Source of the DNA: JAEKNW01 sp963677815
GTDB lineage: Bacteria > Cloacimonadota > Cloacimonadia > Cloacimonadales > JAFGVF01
Assembly: GCA_963677815.1 (NCBI GenBank)
Contig: OY782499.1
Span: 2,418,001-2,482,000 of the forward strand
Length of the DNA: 64,000 nt
Reading direction: 5' to 3'
A program made the translations under genes and the position numbers. This document shows positions 33,210-42,258 of the stretch, one piece after another (within the stretch, counting starts at the first letter, position 1; each line of letters begins with the position of its first letter). Under the pieces are notes generated by a model. That model searched no databases, was not told where the DNA came from, and was given only the letters and a program-made list of their open reading frames with translations.

Positions 33210-34133
33210 TCAATGAATTATTAAGTAGTTTTTTGAATTTCTTCTATCAAGTGTCAGAGTCATATATTTTAAAATATCACTGCCAATATAAATGCCTAAT
33301 GGATATTCTGAATCTATGTCTCTTTGCATATGTTTAACTCTGGGATATTCAATAGAAAAATGCTTATTTCCTAGCTGAATGTCAATAAGTCCTGGATAAA
33401 ATCTACCACTTTTATCCTCAACAAGTTCATCCTTATCAAGTAAAGCAGAATTAATTTCAGTATGACTCTTCCCTGTATCAAGATAAATTATTGCATCCTT
33501 CCCATTAACTTTACCAATAAAATGAATACCATAAGGATGATAAGGTAAATCTAATAGGTGGATTTTTTCACCTTCTAAGTTAATATCTTCCTGACTAAGA
33601 GCTAGTATTCTTGCTTCATAATCAAGGGTAAAGATGCAATTCTGCAAATACTTTAAACCTATCAAACCATTCATAGGGCTTGTTGAAAAGATTGACCAAT
33701 CAACCAGGGTTGACTTCTCTTTCTCATAGGTCTTGTTCAAGAGTTTGAAAGTTGAAAGCTCTATTTCTACAGCTTCACCTCTAATTTCTCCATTAGGAGT
33801 ATAAGTATAAGACTTTTTAATCTCTTTATAATCTATCTTATCAGAAATGGCATTTGAAATAATAATGTTTCCATTGTTTCCAAAATCAAGAATGAAAGGA
33901 TAAGAACTTTCTCCAAAAACAAGATCAAGATGTGGCATACCAAAGTCTTTATCTAAGCTAATCTTATAAGTATCTGCTTCTTGATAATGCTTAAAAATTT
34001 CTTCTTTATAAAGACATTTCAGTCTTTCAAAATCAACTAATCTAGTTCTATCTCTAAAATATTGTGTTAAGGCTTGGACCTCTACAAATGATACTAAAGA
34101 TAATATTCCTAAGAATGGTAGTAATCTTAGCAT
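33210..34133 (-). CDS. exported retropepsin-like aspartic protease homologue
   Basis: A 307-residue protein with a signal-like N-terminus (LRLLPFLGILSLVSFVEVQA). Two half-domains are visible: the first has LDFGNNGNIIIS where the active-site D-T/S-G is expected, and the second has an intact YLDTGKSHTEIN and a late LGIYIGSDILKYMTLTLD, the pattern of periplasmic retropepsin-like proteins. Loss of T/S in the first half makes activity uncertain. It overlaps the membrane protein gene upstream by one base. Confidence 0.7.
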   Translation of the reverse strand: MLRLLPFLGILSLVSFVEVQALTQYFRDRTRLVDFERLKCLYKEEIFKHYQEADTYKISLDKDFGMPHLDLVFGESSYPFILDFGNNGNIIISNAISDKIDYKEIKKSYTYTPNGEIRGEAVEIELSTFKLLNKTYEKEKSTLVDWSIFSTSPMNGLIGLKYLQNCIFTLDYEARILALSQEDINLEGEKIHLLDLPYHPYGIHFIGKVNGKDAIIYLDTGKSHTEINSALLDKDELVEDKSGRFYPGLIDIQLGNKHFSIEYPRVKHMQRDIDSEYPLGIYIGSDILKYMTLTLDRRNSKNYLIIH

Positions 34134-34996
34134 TAAGCCTCCTTATTCTTGATTTTTCTAAGCATCAACCAAGAAAATATAATTGAAATTATGTTTATGC
34201 TAGGAATAATAAATATCACAGGAATTACATTATAACCTTGCAATTTCATACCGATTATTTTAGCAGATAGAGCAGTCATTAAAATTGCTAAAAAGACTAG
34301 ATAAATAGTCCCAAATACATAAGCAAAATGATGTTTTTTAATCATTAGATATCCACATACAATGGCCATAGGCAAGAGTAGAGCTAAATCAAAACCTTGC
34401 ACAATCATTGTTGTGTAATGGTCAATACCTTTAGGATAAATTTGCCCTGAAATAAGCGGAGGAAGAATAATGCTTAGCCATAGTAATGCTATCAATAAAG
34501 CATTAATGATTAAGAATATTCCAGATGATTTAAGAGGAGTATTGTCTGTAAAACCTTTATTTACTTCTGCATAATCAATAGACATCAGATGGAGGATAAG
34601 AGCAAAGAAAGAAACTCCTAAAAGGATAACATAGACTAAAAACATCTTATTGTACATACCCATTGCTAAATAAAAGAGATATGTTACAAAGAAGTAGAAA
34701 AGACTACCCCCTAAGATGACTGAAGACTTAGGTGATTTCCTGATATACATAATCAAAGAAAAAATGACTAGTGGAATCGCAACAAACAGAGTTACATAGT
34801 CTTGAGCTATCCCTTGAATTGCCACTTCTGCAGACATGTCTTTGTAAAGACCAAGGCCATGAATCTTAATTTCTTGGCCTCTTATTGACTGATATGTAAA
34901 TCTACCTGGTCCTGATTTATCCAAAATTCCTAAAAGCGAGGCAAGTAGTGAAAATATTATTATTATTATAGATAAACTTATGATTTGCTTTTTCAT
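34133..34996 (-). CDS. integral membrane protein of unknown function
   Basis: A 287-residue protein with about eight predicted spans (for example ISLSIIIIIFSLLASLLGIL, VAIPLVIFSLIMYI, VIFIIPSINIISIIFSWLML) and one periplasmic segment early (residues 30-60). It overlaps the TetR gene by four bases and the protease-like gene by one, so the three are made together. Confidence 0.8.
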   Translation of the reverse strand: MKKQIISLSIIIIIFSLLASLLGILDKSGPGRFTYQSIRGQEIKIHGLGLYKDMSAEVAIQGIAQDYVTLFVAIPLVIFSLIMYIRKSPKSSVILGGSLFYFFVTYLFYLAMGMYNKMFLVYVILLGVSFFALILHLMSIDYAEVNKGFTDNTPLKSSGIFLIINALLIALLWLSIILPPLISGQIYPKGIDHYTTMIVQGFDLALLLPMAIVCGYLMIKKHHFAYVFGTIYLVFLAILMTALSAKIIGMKLQGYNVIPVIFIIPSINIISIIFSWLMLRKIKNKEA

Positions 34997-35601
34997 TGCC
35001 TTTTCTCCTCTCTTTTTATGTAATAATCAATAATTTCCATTGCTGTTCTTATAACTCTCTGCTTTAGTTCCATTAAATCAGGGAAGAAAGACCTTCCTGT
35101 CACATACTTAGCCATTTGCCCATGTATATAAGAATGAATGGTATCGGTAATTTCCTCACCTATTCCAGTAAGTTTATGCTTAGGATAACATTCACTTAAA
35201 AAGAGACAAAACTTCTGCCTAGGCATAACTATCACTTCTTTAATTTTATCGGGTATTGGGCCTCCAATATTATCAAACCAAATTAAACTATACCACCCCT
35301 TATTAGCTAGATAGAAATCAAGTAGATGTTCAAAGAAATACTCCATCTTATTATCTTCATTTTTTACCTGAGATACCTGATCCATTACCCTATTGACCAT
35401 CCTAATCATTACTGCTTCTAGACAATCCCACCTCAACATATCCAAACTCTGATAATAATTATAAATGTTAGGGTGTGAACACCCCATTCTAGTCGCAATA
35501 TCTCTAATTGTAACAGAATTACTAGACCCTCTCTCATTTATTATAGTTAGAGTTTCTTCAATAATATTATCTTTACTTATCTTCTTTCTCGTTTGCCTCA
35601 T
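34993..35601 (-). CDS. TetR/AcrR-family transcriptional regulator
   Basis: A 202-residue regulator. The N-terminal 60 residues are a TetR helix-turn-helix (SVTIRDIATRMGCSHPNIYN); the remainder is the helical ligand-binding/dimer domain. It is the first gene of the leftward operon with the membrane protein, protease-like protein, zinc peptidase and perhaps the acetyltransferase. A palindrome 18 bases upstream of its start is probably its own operator. Confidence 0.9.
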   Translation of the reverse strand: MRQTRKKISKDNIIEETLTIINERGSSNSVTIRDIATRMGCSHPNIYNYYQSLDMLRWDCLEAVMIRMVNRVMDQVSQVKNEDNKMEYFFEHLLDFYLANKGWYSLIWFDNIGGPIPDKIKEVIVMPRQKFCLFLSECYPKHKLTGIGEEITDTIHSYIHGQMAKYVTGRSFFPDLMELKQRVIRTAMEIIDYYIKREEKRQ

Positions 35602-35619
35602 ATTAGGACCTTTTATTTT

Positions 35620-35660
35620 ATTACCTTTGGTAATTTTTTATGTATAAGTTATTATGTCAA
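35620..35660 (-). promoter_or_regulatory. TetR operon promoter and operator
   Basis: On the minus strand TTGACA (35660-35655) is followed by an AT-rich spacer and start region overlapping a perfect palindrome, ATTACC TTT GGTAAT (35620-35634). A 15-base inverted repeat over the start point ahead of a TetR gene is a typical self-regulated operator. Confidence 0.65.
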
Positions 35661-35799
35661 GCTTTTTTATAAAATACATTCTCTTTCTTGAAAACTATAT
35701 TATACCCTCTTTCATTTAAGCTAGTCTAGTAGAGTCTAACAATTAATTTGACACAAGATTGACCTTAAATAGTCTGGTCCAAAAGGGTAAGGAGTCAAT

Positions 35800-37140
35800 A
35801 TGCAAGAAACTATAAAATTATTTGAAGAATTAATCGAAGAAAAGAAATGGATTACGATTAGACATCTTATTGACGATATGAATTTTGTTGACCTTGCTGA
35901 GATTATTGATGAGTTTTCTGAGCCTGAAGATATAATCCTATTTAGATTATTACCCCGTGAATTAGCCAAAGATACTTTCCAAGAACTCCCCCTTTATAAA
36001 CAAGAGCTAATTATTGAAAGACTGGCATCTAATGTTAATAAACTCTCTAATTTACTCAATGACTTAGATCCTGACGATAGAACAGCTATCCTTGAAGAGT
36101 TACCTGGTATGGTGGCCCAACGACTCATCCAACTTCTTGCTCCTGAAGAAAGAAAAATTGCAACTACCCTCTTAGGCTACCCTGAAGATTCTATCGGTCG
36201 TCTCATGACTCCTGAATTCATTGCCATTAAATCACATATGACTGTTGCCCAAGCTCTAGAACACATTAGAAAATATGGTCAAGATTCAGAGACACTTAAT
36301 GTTATCTATGTCGTTGATAATCAATGGAAACTTCTTGATGACATTAGAATCAGAGAATTAATTCTTGCTTCTCCAGAAGAAAAAGTTGAGGACCTTATGG
36401 ATGGCAAATTTGTTACTTTATCAGCTTTCGATGATGAAGAAGAAGCTATCCGTGTTTTTCAAGACCATGATAAAGTTGCTCTTCCTGTTGTAGATAAAGA
36501 GGGCACTCTTATTGGTATTGTTACTTTTGATGATATTATGGACTTGGTTGAAGAAGAAACAACTGAAGACTTCCATCGTTTTGGTGCTATGCAAGATGCA
36601 GTTGAAGACCCTCTTAATGCTACAATAGGATTTCTTTATAAAAGAAGAATTATGTGGCTGTTTGCCTTAGTCTTTATGAACGTATTTTCTGGAGCAGCTA
36701 TTGCCCAATTTGATAATATAATTCAAAAAGTTGTTTCCTTAATCTTCTTCCTGCCTCTTCTTATTGGTAGTGGAGGTAATGCAGGAGCTCAATCTGCTAC
36801 CCTAATGATTCGTTCCTTGGCTACTGGTGATGTGGAAATGAAAGACTGGTTTTATCTTATAGGGAAAGAGTTCTTAGTCTCATTATTACTAGGCTTAACA
36901 ATGGCAGTGGGGGTAGGATTGATAGCCTCTTACAGGGCACCTCAAATTATTTTGGTAGTAACTTCCACCATGGTCTTAACTGTAATGACAGGTAGCCTTA
37001 TCGGCCTATCTCTTCCCTTTGTCTTTACTAAGTTTAAACTAGACCCTGCAACTGCAAGTGCCCCACTAATTACCTCTATTTCCGATATTTTAGGTGTTGT
37101 TATCTATTTTTCTATAGCCACTTGGGTATTTGGGTTTTAA
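35800..37140 (+). CDS. mgtE: magnesium transporter MgtE
   Basis: A 446-residue protein with the full MgtE architecture: N domain (residues 1-125, ILEELPGMVAQRLIQLL), two CBS domains (about 130-250, TFDDIMDLVEEE) and five membrane spans with the conserved PLLIGSGGNAGAQSATLMIR. It imports Mg2+ (or Co2+), gated by Mg2+ bound to the cytosolic domains. TTGACA lies at 35748 but no clear -10 partner follows. AAGGAG precedes the ATG. It ends 4 bases inside the convergent rnhB stop. Confidence 0.95.
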   Translation: MQETIKLFEELIEEKKWITIRHLIDDMNFVDLAEIIDEFSEPEDIILFRLLPRELAKDTFQELPLYKQELIIERLASNVNKLSNLLNDLDPDDRTAILEELPGMVAQRLIQLLAPEERKIATTLLGYPEDSIGRLMTPEFIAIKSHMTVAQALEHIRKYGQDSETLNVIYVVDNQWKLLDDIRIRELILASPEEKVEDLMDGKFVTLSAFDDEEEAIRVFQDHDKVALPVVDKEGTLIGIVTFDDIMDLVEEETTEDFHRFGAMQDAVEDPLNATIGFLYKRRIMWLFALVFMNVFSGAAIAQFDNIIQKVVSLIFFLPLLIGSGGNAGAQSATLMIRSLATGDVEMKDWFYLIGKEFLVSLLLGLTMAVGVGLIASYRAPQIILVVTSTMVLTVMTGSLIGLSLPFVFTKFKLDPATASAPLITSISDILGVVIYFSIATWVFGF

Positions 37141-37793
37141 CCATCCAAACCTGGAATAGTAATTTGGCTACAAGGTCCATATGACAACCTGTGATGTTTA
37201 CATACACCATGCCTATTTATCGCTTGAACATGCTCCTTAGTAGGATAACCTTTATTTCTTAACCAGTTATAGTGAGGGAAATCATTATGTAATTTTTGCA
37301 TAATCCTGTCTCTAGTAACCTTGGCTAAAACAGAAGCACCAGCAATAGAAAAGTAGTTAGAATCGCCCTTTATAACAAACCTAGCTTTCTCCTGATTACG
37401 AGGTGGAAGTTTATTTCCATCAATGAGAGCAATCTCCCACTTCTTAGCGAGTGATTCAAGAGCTCTATCCATTCCTTCCAAAGTAGCATTGAGTATATTG
37501 AGTTTATCAATCTCCACAGGCTCAATTTGGACTATTGAATAAGCTGTTGCATATTTTATGATATAGGGGTAAAGTTTGTCTCTTTTCTTCTCAGAAATAG
37601 CTTTTGAGTCATTCAAACTTGATAGGAGGTAATCAACTTCTGGATTTGCTATCTTGGTAAGCTCTTCAAGGTCGAAGATTACTGCAGAGCAGACTACTGG
37701 ACCAGCCAATGGGCCACGTCCAGCTTCATCTACTCCACAAATACTTTTATATTCTTGATACAGTTCAAGTTCATTGCTTATCAGTTTATTCAT
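37137..37793 (-). CDS. rnhB: ribonuclease HII
   Basis: A 218-residue enzyme with the RNase HII active-site motif GVDEAGRGPLAGPVV (Asp22, Glu23), the third acidic residue in ALIDGN, KGDSNYFSIAGASVLAKVTR and a C-terminal HRLSYGPC. It removes ribonucleotides and RNA primers from DNA. Its stop overlaps the convergent mgtE stop by four bases. Confidence 0.96.
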   Translation of the reverse strand: MNKLISNELELYQEYKSICGVDEAGRGPLAGPVVCSAVIFDLEELTKIANPEVDYLLSSLNDSKAISEKKRDKLYPYIIKYATAYSIVQIEPVEIDKLNILNATLEGMDRALESLAKKWEIALIDGNKLPPRNQEKARFVIKGDSNYFSIAGASVLAKVTRDRIMQKLHNDFPHYNWLRNKGYPTKEHVQAINRHGVCKHHRLSYGPCSQITIPGLDG

Positions 37794-37915
37794 TTTTGCT
37801 ACATCTCTTCAGTTTTTGGTCTCTTTTTTTAAAAAGAGATTGGATAAATAGATAAGGACTTTAAAAGTTTCAACTTTCTTATATGCAATGTTCATAAAAA
37901 AGTTGCTTTATAAAG

Positions 37916-39634
37916 TTAGCTTTTGTCTCCAGCTTGAACAATAAAATAGATACGAGCAAATCTCTCATCTAAGTCTTCTGGATAGTAATTTAGTAAGTTT
38001 AAGTTATCTGTACCATTATAAATAGCCAATATTTCTAAACCAGATTCTTCAATTAGTGCTCTTATCTTCCTAACAGGATATATTTTCTGATAATGTGTCT
38101 CTGAGAAATTTTGATAAAAACTCTTATTCTTCTTAAAGATATCTAAGTAAGATTTCTGAGTTTCATTATCTGGATCCCAGTCACTTGTATGTAAGACTTT
38201 ATACTTATCATACTCTTCATAATTAATAAAGCCATCAAGATTTTCTTCACTATTGAAGATTGTAGAAATATCAAAGATGAAGAGTCCTTTAGGATTTAAA
38301 GCAGAATAGACATTTTGCAAAAGATTCAGAAGAAATTTCTCTTCTAAAAGATAGTTGATACTATCAAACACACAGACAGCTAAATCCAGCTTATCAACAG
38401 GAAGAGGATCTAGCATATTATGTCTAAAGAGCGTAATATCTCGAGATTTCTTTTCAGCTATATGCAGCATTATCTCAGAAATATCTCCTCCCATTACTTG
38501 TCTTTGGTCACGAACTAATCTCCGACATATCTCACCAGTTCCACAAGCTATTTCAAATACTCTCTTAACATCCTGCTTTGCATATTGATCTATCCAGACA
38601 TTTATCTTAGCAGCCCATTGATCATAATTAACATGTGCCATATAATGGTCATAAAAATTACTAAACTCACCATATTCTTTGCTTATCGTATGATGCTGTG
38701 AAAGTTTCTCTTCCACCCAATAAAGAGCTGACTGCATAGAAGAGAAGTCAGCACAATCATTGCCAGCAATATCAAAGGCAGTTCCATGTTCAGCAGAAGC
38801 CCTATAAACAGGTAAACCTAGAGTTACATTAACTCCTTTTCCCCCTGCCAACATTTTAAAAGGAATCAAACCTTGATCATGATAAGCTGAAATTATGAAA
38901 TCATATTCTTGTCTATTATAAGAAAAGAAAGTATCTGCTGGGAAGGGACCATCTATTTTAATATCCTCTTGACCAAGCTCATCTAGAATTTCTTTAAACA
39001 TAAGATCAGTATTACCAAAAGCTCCATTCTCACCCGCATGGGGATTTTTAGCTAACAAAGCTATCTTAGGTCTATCCATCAATTTATGAACTTCTCGGTA
39101 GATAAGCTTGAGTTTATCTAAGCAATATTGAGGGGTCAAAACTTTTTCCAGTTGATGAAGGGGTAAATGAGTTGTCAAAAGGCCTAGCTTGATATCATCA
39201 GACCAGAAAGTCATCGCTACATTCTCTGCATCTAATTTACTTTGCAAAAACTCAGTATGACCTATGAAGTCATAACCTGCTTCTCTAATATGTTTTTTGG
39301 AAACAGGGGCTGTAACAATGCCATGCAGACTTTTGTTGTTCACATCTTCAGCAAGTCTCTCCAAAATTTCTATAGCCAGCCTACCACTTTCTGCACAAGG
39401 CTTTCCTAAGGATAACTCAGGATTATCAATCTCAATATGATATATTCTCCCACCTTCATTTACTTGTGAGACATGGCTTATCTTGGTAACTTGATGACCA
39501 TTAGGACATGCTAAGACTTTGCCATAAACAAGCAAGGCCGTATCTGCAAGAAGATTATGATAACGCAGTGATTTGCTAGTAACTTCAGGTCCAATCCCTG
39601 TCGGATCACCTGTTGAGATACCAATAATTTTCAC
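37916..39634 (-). CDS. pdxA: PdxA (4-hydroxythreonine-4-phosphate dehydrogenase) fused to a SAM methyltransferase
   Basis: A 572-residue fusion. Residues 1 to about 320 are a complete PdxA: GDPTGIGPE, IGHTEFL, TTHLPLHQ, NPHAGENGAFG, AYHDQGLIPFKML and the C-terminal EHGTAFDIAG, with metal-binding His residues present; it oxidises 4-phosphohydroxy-L-threonine in vitamin B6 synthesis. Residues about 330-572 are a class I methyltransferase (VFEIACGTGEICRRL, GGDISEIMLHIAE, NPKGLFIFDIS). The start is GTG at 39634, overlapping the pyrE stop. The two frames are continuous, with no stop between them. The methyl acceptor is unknown. Confidence 0.9.
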   Translation of the reverse strand: MKIIGISTGDPTGIGPEVTSKSLRYHNLLADTALLVYGKVLACPNGHQVTKISHVSQVNEGGRIYHIEIDNPELSLGKPCAESGRLAIEILERLAEDVNNKSLHGIVTAPVSKKHIREAGYDFIGHTEFLQSKLDAENVAMTFWSDDIKLGLLTTHLPLHQLEKVLTPQYCLDKLKLIYREVHKLMDRPKIALLAKNPHAGENGAFGNTDLMFKEILDELGQEDIKIDGPFPADTFFSYNRQEYDFIISAYHDQGLIPFKMLAGGKGVNVTLGLPVYRASAEHGTAFDIAGNDCADFSSMQSALYWVEEKLSQHHTISKEYGEFSNFYDHYMAHVNYDQWAAKINVWIDQYAKQDVKRVFEIACGTGEICRRLVRDQRQVMGGDISEIMLHIAEKKSRDITLFRHNMLDPLPVDKLDLAVCVFDSINYLLEEKFLLNLLQNVYSALNPKGLFIFDISTIFNSEENLDGFINYEEYDKYKVLHTSDWDPDNETQKSYLDIFKKNKSFYQNFSETHYQKIYPVRKIRALIEESGLEILAIYNGTDNLNLLNYYPEDLDERFARIYFIVQAGDKS

Positions 39635-40422
39635 TATTTATCGCTCCTGCCAGGTTTAGTTAAAGGGATAGCTTGCTTACAAAGAGGACATTCTTCAGGC
39701 TCCCAGCTCTTAGCATCAACAGTAAGCATGGCTTCCACTGGAACACCAAAATCAATAGTCCCATTAGACCTATCAACTAGCAATCCCACACCTATACACT
39801 GCATTCCCTTTTCTTTGAGAAGATCCATAACTTCAAAAATAGAACCACCTGTAGTGGTAACATCTTCTATGATAAGAGCCTTCATTCCTGCTTTTACATC
39901 AAAACCAGAACGGAAGGTCATTTTACCTTCATTACGTTGTGAAAAAGCGAATGGTTTCTTGAGATATTTTGCAACTTCAAAACCTAAGACAATAGCACCA
40001 TAAGCAGGTCCTATCACGATATCCACATCTTCATCTGCAAATCGTTCTGCTAAAGCCTTACAAATTGTAGAACACTTTTCTGGGTCTTGAATTATTTTAA
40101 TCTTTTCAAAATACTGGTTACTATGCTTTCCCGAGGTTAGAAGAAAGTGTCCATCAAGCTTTGCCCCAGCTTCTGTTAACATCCTATCAGTGATATAAGC
40201 ATCGCCAATATCTTCAATAAATTCTTCAGCACCTTCAAACTCTTCTTCAGGAACTTGCAATTCAATCATCATATAGTCATTACCAGCAATGCCAGGTAAG
40301 TTGGAAGCTGTGTATTCATTAAGTAAATTAACAGTAAAATCATTCTCTTCTAATAATTCTTTAACCAATTCAGCTTCAAACAAACTGGAAAAACTTTTTA
40401 AAGTCTTGAAATTGTTACTCAT
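39634..40422 (-). CDS. pyrE: orotate phosphoribosyltransferase with N-terminal DUF2007-like domain
   Basis: A 262-residue protein. Residues 1-73 resemble DUF2007 (FKTLKSFSSLFEAELVKELL), a small ferredoxin-like fold domain. Residues 80-240 are OPRTase: LLTSGKHSNQYFEK, GPAYGAIVLGFEVA, the PRPP motif ALIIEDVTTTGGS and GVGLLVDRSNG. It makes orotidine monophosphate in pyrimidine synthesis. The C-terminus holds a CPLC pair, as in clade-specific PyrE proteins. It overlaps pdxA by one base. Confidence 0.92.
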   Translation of the reverse strand: MSNNFKTLKSFSSLFEAELVKELLEENDFTVNLLNEYTASNLPGIAGNDYMMIELQVPEEEFEGAEEFIEDIGDAYITDRMLTEAGAKLDGHFLLTSGKHSNQYFEKIKIIQDPEKCSTICKALAERFADEDVDIVIGPAYGAIVLGFEVAKYLKKPFAFSQRNEGKMTFRSGFDVKAGMKALIIEDVTTTGGSIFEVMDLLKEKGMQCIGVGLLVDRSNGTIDFGVPVEAMLTVDAKSWEPEECPLCKQAIPLTKPGRSDK

Positions 40423-40468
40423 CTTTCCTCCTAAACTCGTTTTAAAGTTCTTATTTATCTAAAAATAT

Positions 40469-40488
40469 GGGGACTAATCAAAGTCCCC
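40469..40488 (-). terminator. terminator after the aminotransferase gene
   Basis: A perfect 7-base stem GGGGACT / AGTCCCC with a 6-base loop, followed on the minus strand by TATTTTTAG. It lies between the aminotransferase stop (40519) and the pyrE start (40422). Confidence 0.75.
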
Positions 40489-40518
40489 ACTCTCTACTTA
40501 TATTATATACATTTATTA

Positions 40519-41718
40519 CTATTTTGCAAGTTTCTTATACTCTGCAAGTCCACTTTTAAAAATAGCCATTGCTTTTTTAAGATCATTTTCATTTAAGATA
40601 TAAGCAAAACGTACTTCATTAAGTCCCATATTTGGTGTTGCATAGAAGCCTGTAGCAGGAGCGAACATAACAGTTTCACCATCAACACTATATTCTTCAA
40701 GCATCCATTGAGTGAAGTCTTCAGCATTTTCAATAGGAAGCTTGGCTACAATATAGAATGCACCTTCAGGTTTGATACAAACCAGGCCATCAATAGTTTG
40801 TAATTCATTAAAAACAATGTCTCTTCTCTTGCAATATTCATCTTTGATATCATTGATATATTTTTCATCTAAATGAACACATGCTTCACCAGCTTTCTGG
40901 TCAATTGTTGGAGGACAAAGTCTTGCTTGTGCTAATTTAAGTACAGCTTTCATTAAGTCTTTGTTCCTTGAAACAATACAACCAATTCTTGCACCGCAAG
41001 CACTATATCTTTTAGATATAGAGTCAACCATTATAGCATTTTCTTCCATACCCTCAATTTCAAGGATAGAAGTAGCTTTCAAGCCATCATAAACAAATTC
41101 ACGATATACTTCATCAGAAATCACAAATAAATTATGCTTTTTTGCGATATCTGCAACCATTTCTACAGTCTCACGAGAATAAACTTTTCCAGTTGGATTA
41201 CCAGGATTACATATCATAAAGGCTTTAGTTTTTGGGGTAATAAGTTCTTCTATTTCCTCTCTACTAGGTAATGCAAAACCAGTTTCAGCGTAAGTAGTAA
41301 TAGGATTAAGCTTAACTCCAGCAATTGATGCAAATCCATTATAATTTGTATAGAATGGTTCTGGAACTAATATTTCCTCTCCTGGATTACAGACAGCAAG
41401 CATAGCAAAAATAATTGCCTCTGAACCAGCAGTTGTAACTATTAAATCATCGACTGCAATTTCAATATTATTCTTACAGTAATAACTTACTAAAGCCTGT
41501 CTGTAAGAAGCTAAACCCTGAGAAGGCCCATAACTTAAAATCTTATCACCAAAACTGTGATAAACATCCATCATCTCTTTAGGAGTCTCAATATCAGGTT
41601 GTCCGATGTTCAAATGATAAATCTTTATTCCTCTAGCTTTTGCAGCATCAGAATAAGGCAAGAATTTCCTAATTGGAGAAGCTTGCATAGAATCAACACG
41701 ATGTGAAATATTCATCAT
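40519..41718 (-). CDS. class I/II pyridoxal-phosphate aminotransferase (aspartate-aminotransferase type)
   Basis: A 399-residue PLP enzyme. Motifs: TAGSEAIIFAM, CNPGNPTGKVYS, SDEVYREFVYDG, the PLP lysine in VDSISKRYSACGARIG and the late FAPATGFY / VRFAYILNE. It is of the AspC type; the amino-acid preference cannot be read from the sequence. The start at the first Met follows AGAGGTGA. Confidence 0.93.
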   Translation of the reverse strand: MMNISHRVDSMQASPIRKFLPYSDAAKARGIKIYHLNIGQPDIETPKEMMDVYHSFGDKILSYGPSQGLASYRQALVSYYCKNNIEIAVDDLIVTTAGSEAIIFAMLAVCNPGEEILVPEPFYTNYNGFASIAGVKLNPITTYAETGFALPSREEIEELITPKTKAFMICNPGNPTGKVYSRETVEMVADIAKKHNLFVISDEVYREFVYDGLKATSILEIEGMEENAIMVDSISKRYSACGARIGCIVSRNKDLMKAVLKLAQARLCPPTIDQKAGEACVHLDEKYINDIKDEYCKRRDIVFNELQTIDGLVCIKPEGAFYIVAKLPIENAEDFTQWMLEEYSVDGETVMFAPATGFYATPNMGLNEVRFAYILNENDLKKAMAIFKSGLAEYKKLAK

Positions 41719-41916
41719 TCACCTCTATAATATTATTTTTAAGGTCATGAAATTTAATTCGATAAATATGGCAAGAAAAATCGCTAGTATTTATGGTTAT
41801 CTCTCAAGGAGGTTTGGAACTTGTCGGACGGTTTTTCTTCCGAAGCTTCCTACTACGCTTAAGCTATGTAGAATGTATTAGTGAAGGGAGATGGAGATTT
41901 TCAGATGGAGCAAGGG

Positions 41917-41998
41917 TGTATGGAGTGGATGCATCTTGCATCCACAACAGGCTCTGAAAGCCTGTTTAATCTGGAGGCAAGATGCATCCAGTCCATAG
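41917..41998. repeat. two-part hairpin element
   Basis: An outer stem of about 27 bases with few mismatches (GTATGGAGTGGATGCATCTT side against the AAGATGCATCC side) encloses a perfect inner hairpin AACAGGCT / AGCCTGTT. It is the same style as the other hairpin repeats near 46.3, 47.8 and 52.5 kb but a different sequence. It could be a structured RNA or a mobile palindrome. Confidence 0.7.
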
Positions 41999-42031
41999 AT
42001 CCACCTTCCCAGTTAAGGTTAAGGTATTCTT

Positions 42032-42254
42032 TTATCCCAGATGGTGCAATAGAGCTTTAGTAATACTTCGCTAAAGCTACGTATCACAGGCGAAGAGTGC
42101 AGATTCTTTTAGTAAAATCCCCTTCTTTGAGGGGGATACAGGGGGTGATTCCTTTGATACGCATATAATATATATATTCGGAAGAATTATGTAAGTTACT
42201 TTTGTAAAAGAATATAGTGCTATTATCAAAGATCTATTGCATTATTTGGGTTTA
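42032..42254. repeat. palindromic dispersed repeat, copy 3, with nested GC-rich hairpin
   Basis: The left tip TTTATCCCAGATGGTGCAAT and right tip ATTGCATTATTTGGGTTTAT are reverse complementary. Compared with the copy at 62185 it carries two additions: a 31-base segment (TAATACTTCGCTAAAGC ...) and a GC-rich unit at 42116-42150 followed by GATTCCTTTGATACG. The insertion shows that the GC-rich unit moved after this element was in place. Confidence 0.85.
42116..42150. repeat. GC-rich hairpin repeat nested in the palindromic element
   Basis: It carries CCCCTTCTTTGAGGGGG then ATACAGGGGGTG, the same unit as the three copies at 14.9-15.4 kb in the prophage. It shows that the family occurs in both host and phage DNA. 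Confidence 0.75.
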
Positions 42255-42258
42255 TGCA

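Larger units (their letters stand above)
41719..42258. other. 540-base region of nested repeats, no gene
   Basis: No coding frame is convincing. From 41760 to 41910 nothing recognisable is seen. A two-part hairpin occupies 41917-41998 and a palindromic repeat copy 42032-42254, with a GC-rich hairpin inserted inside it at 42116-42150. Confidence 0.7.
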
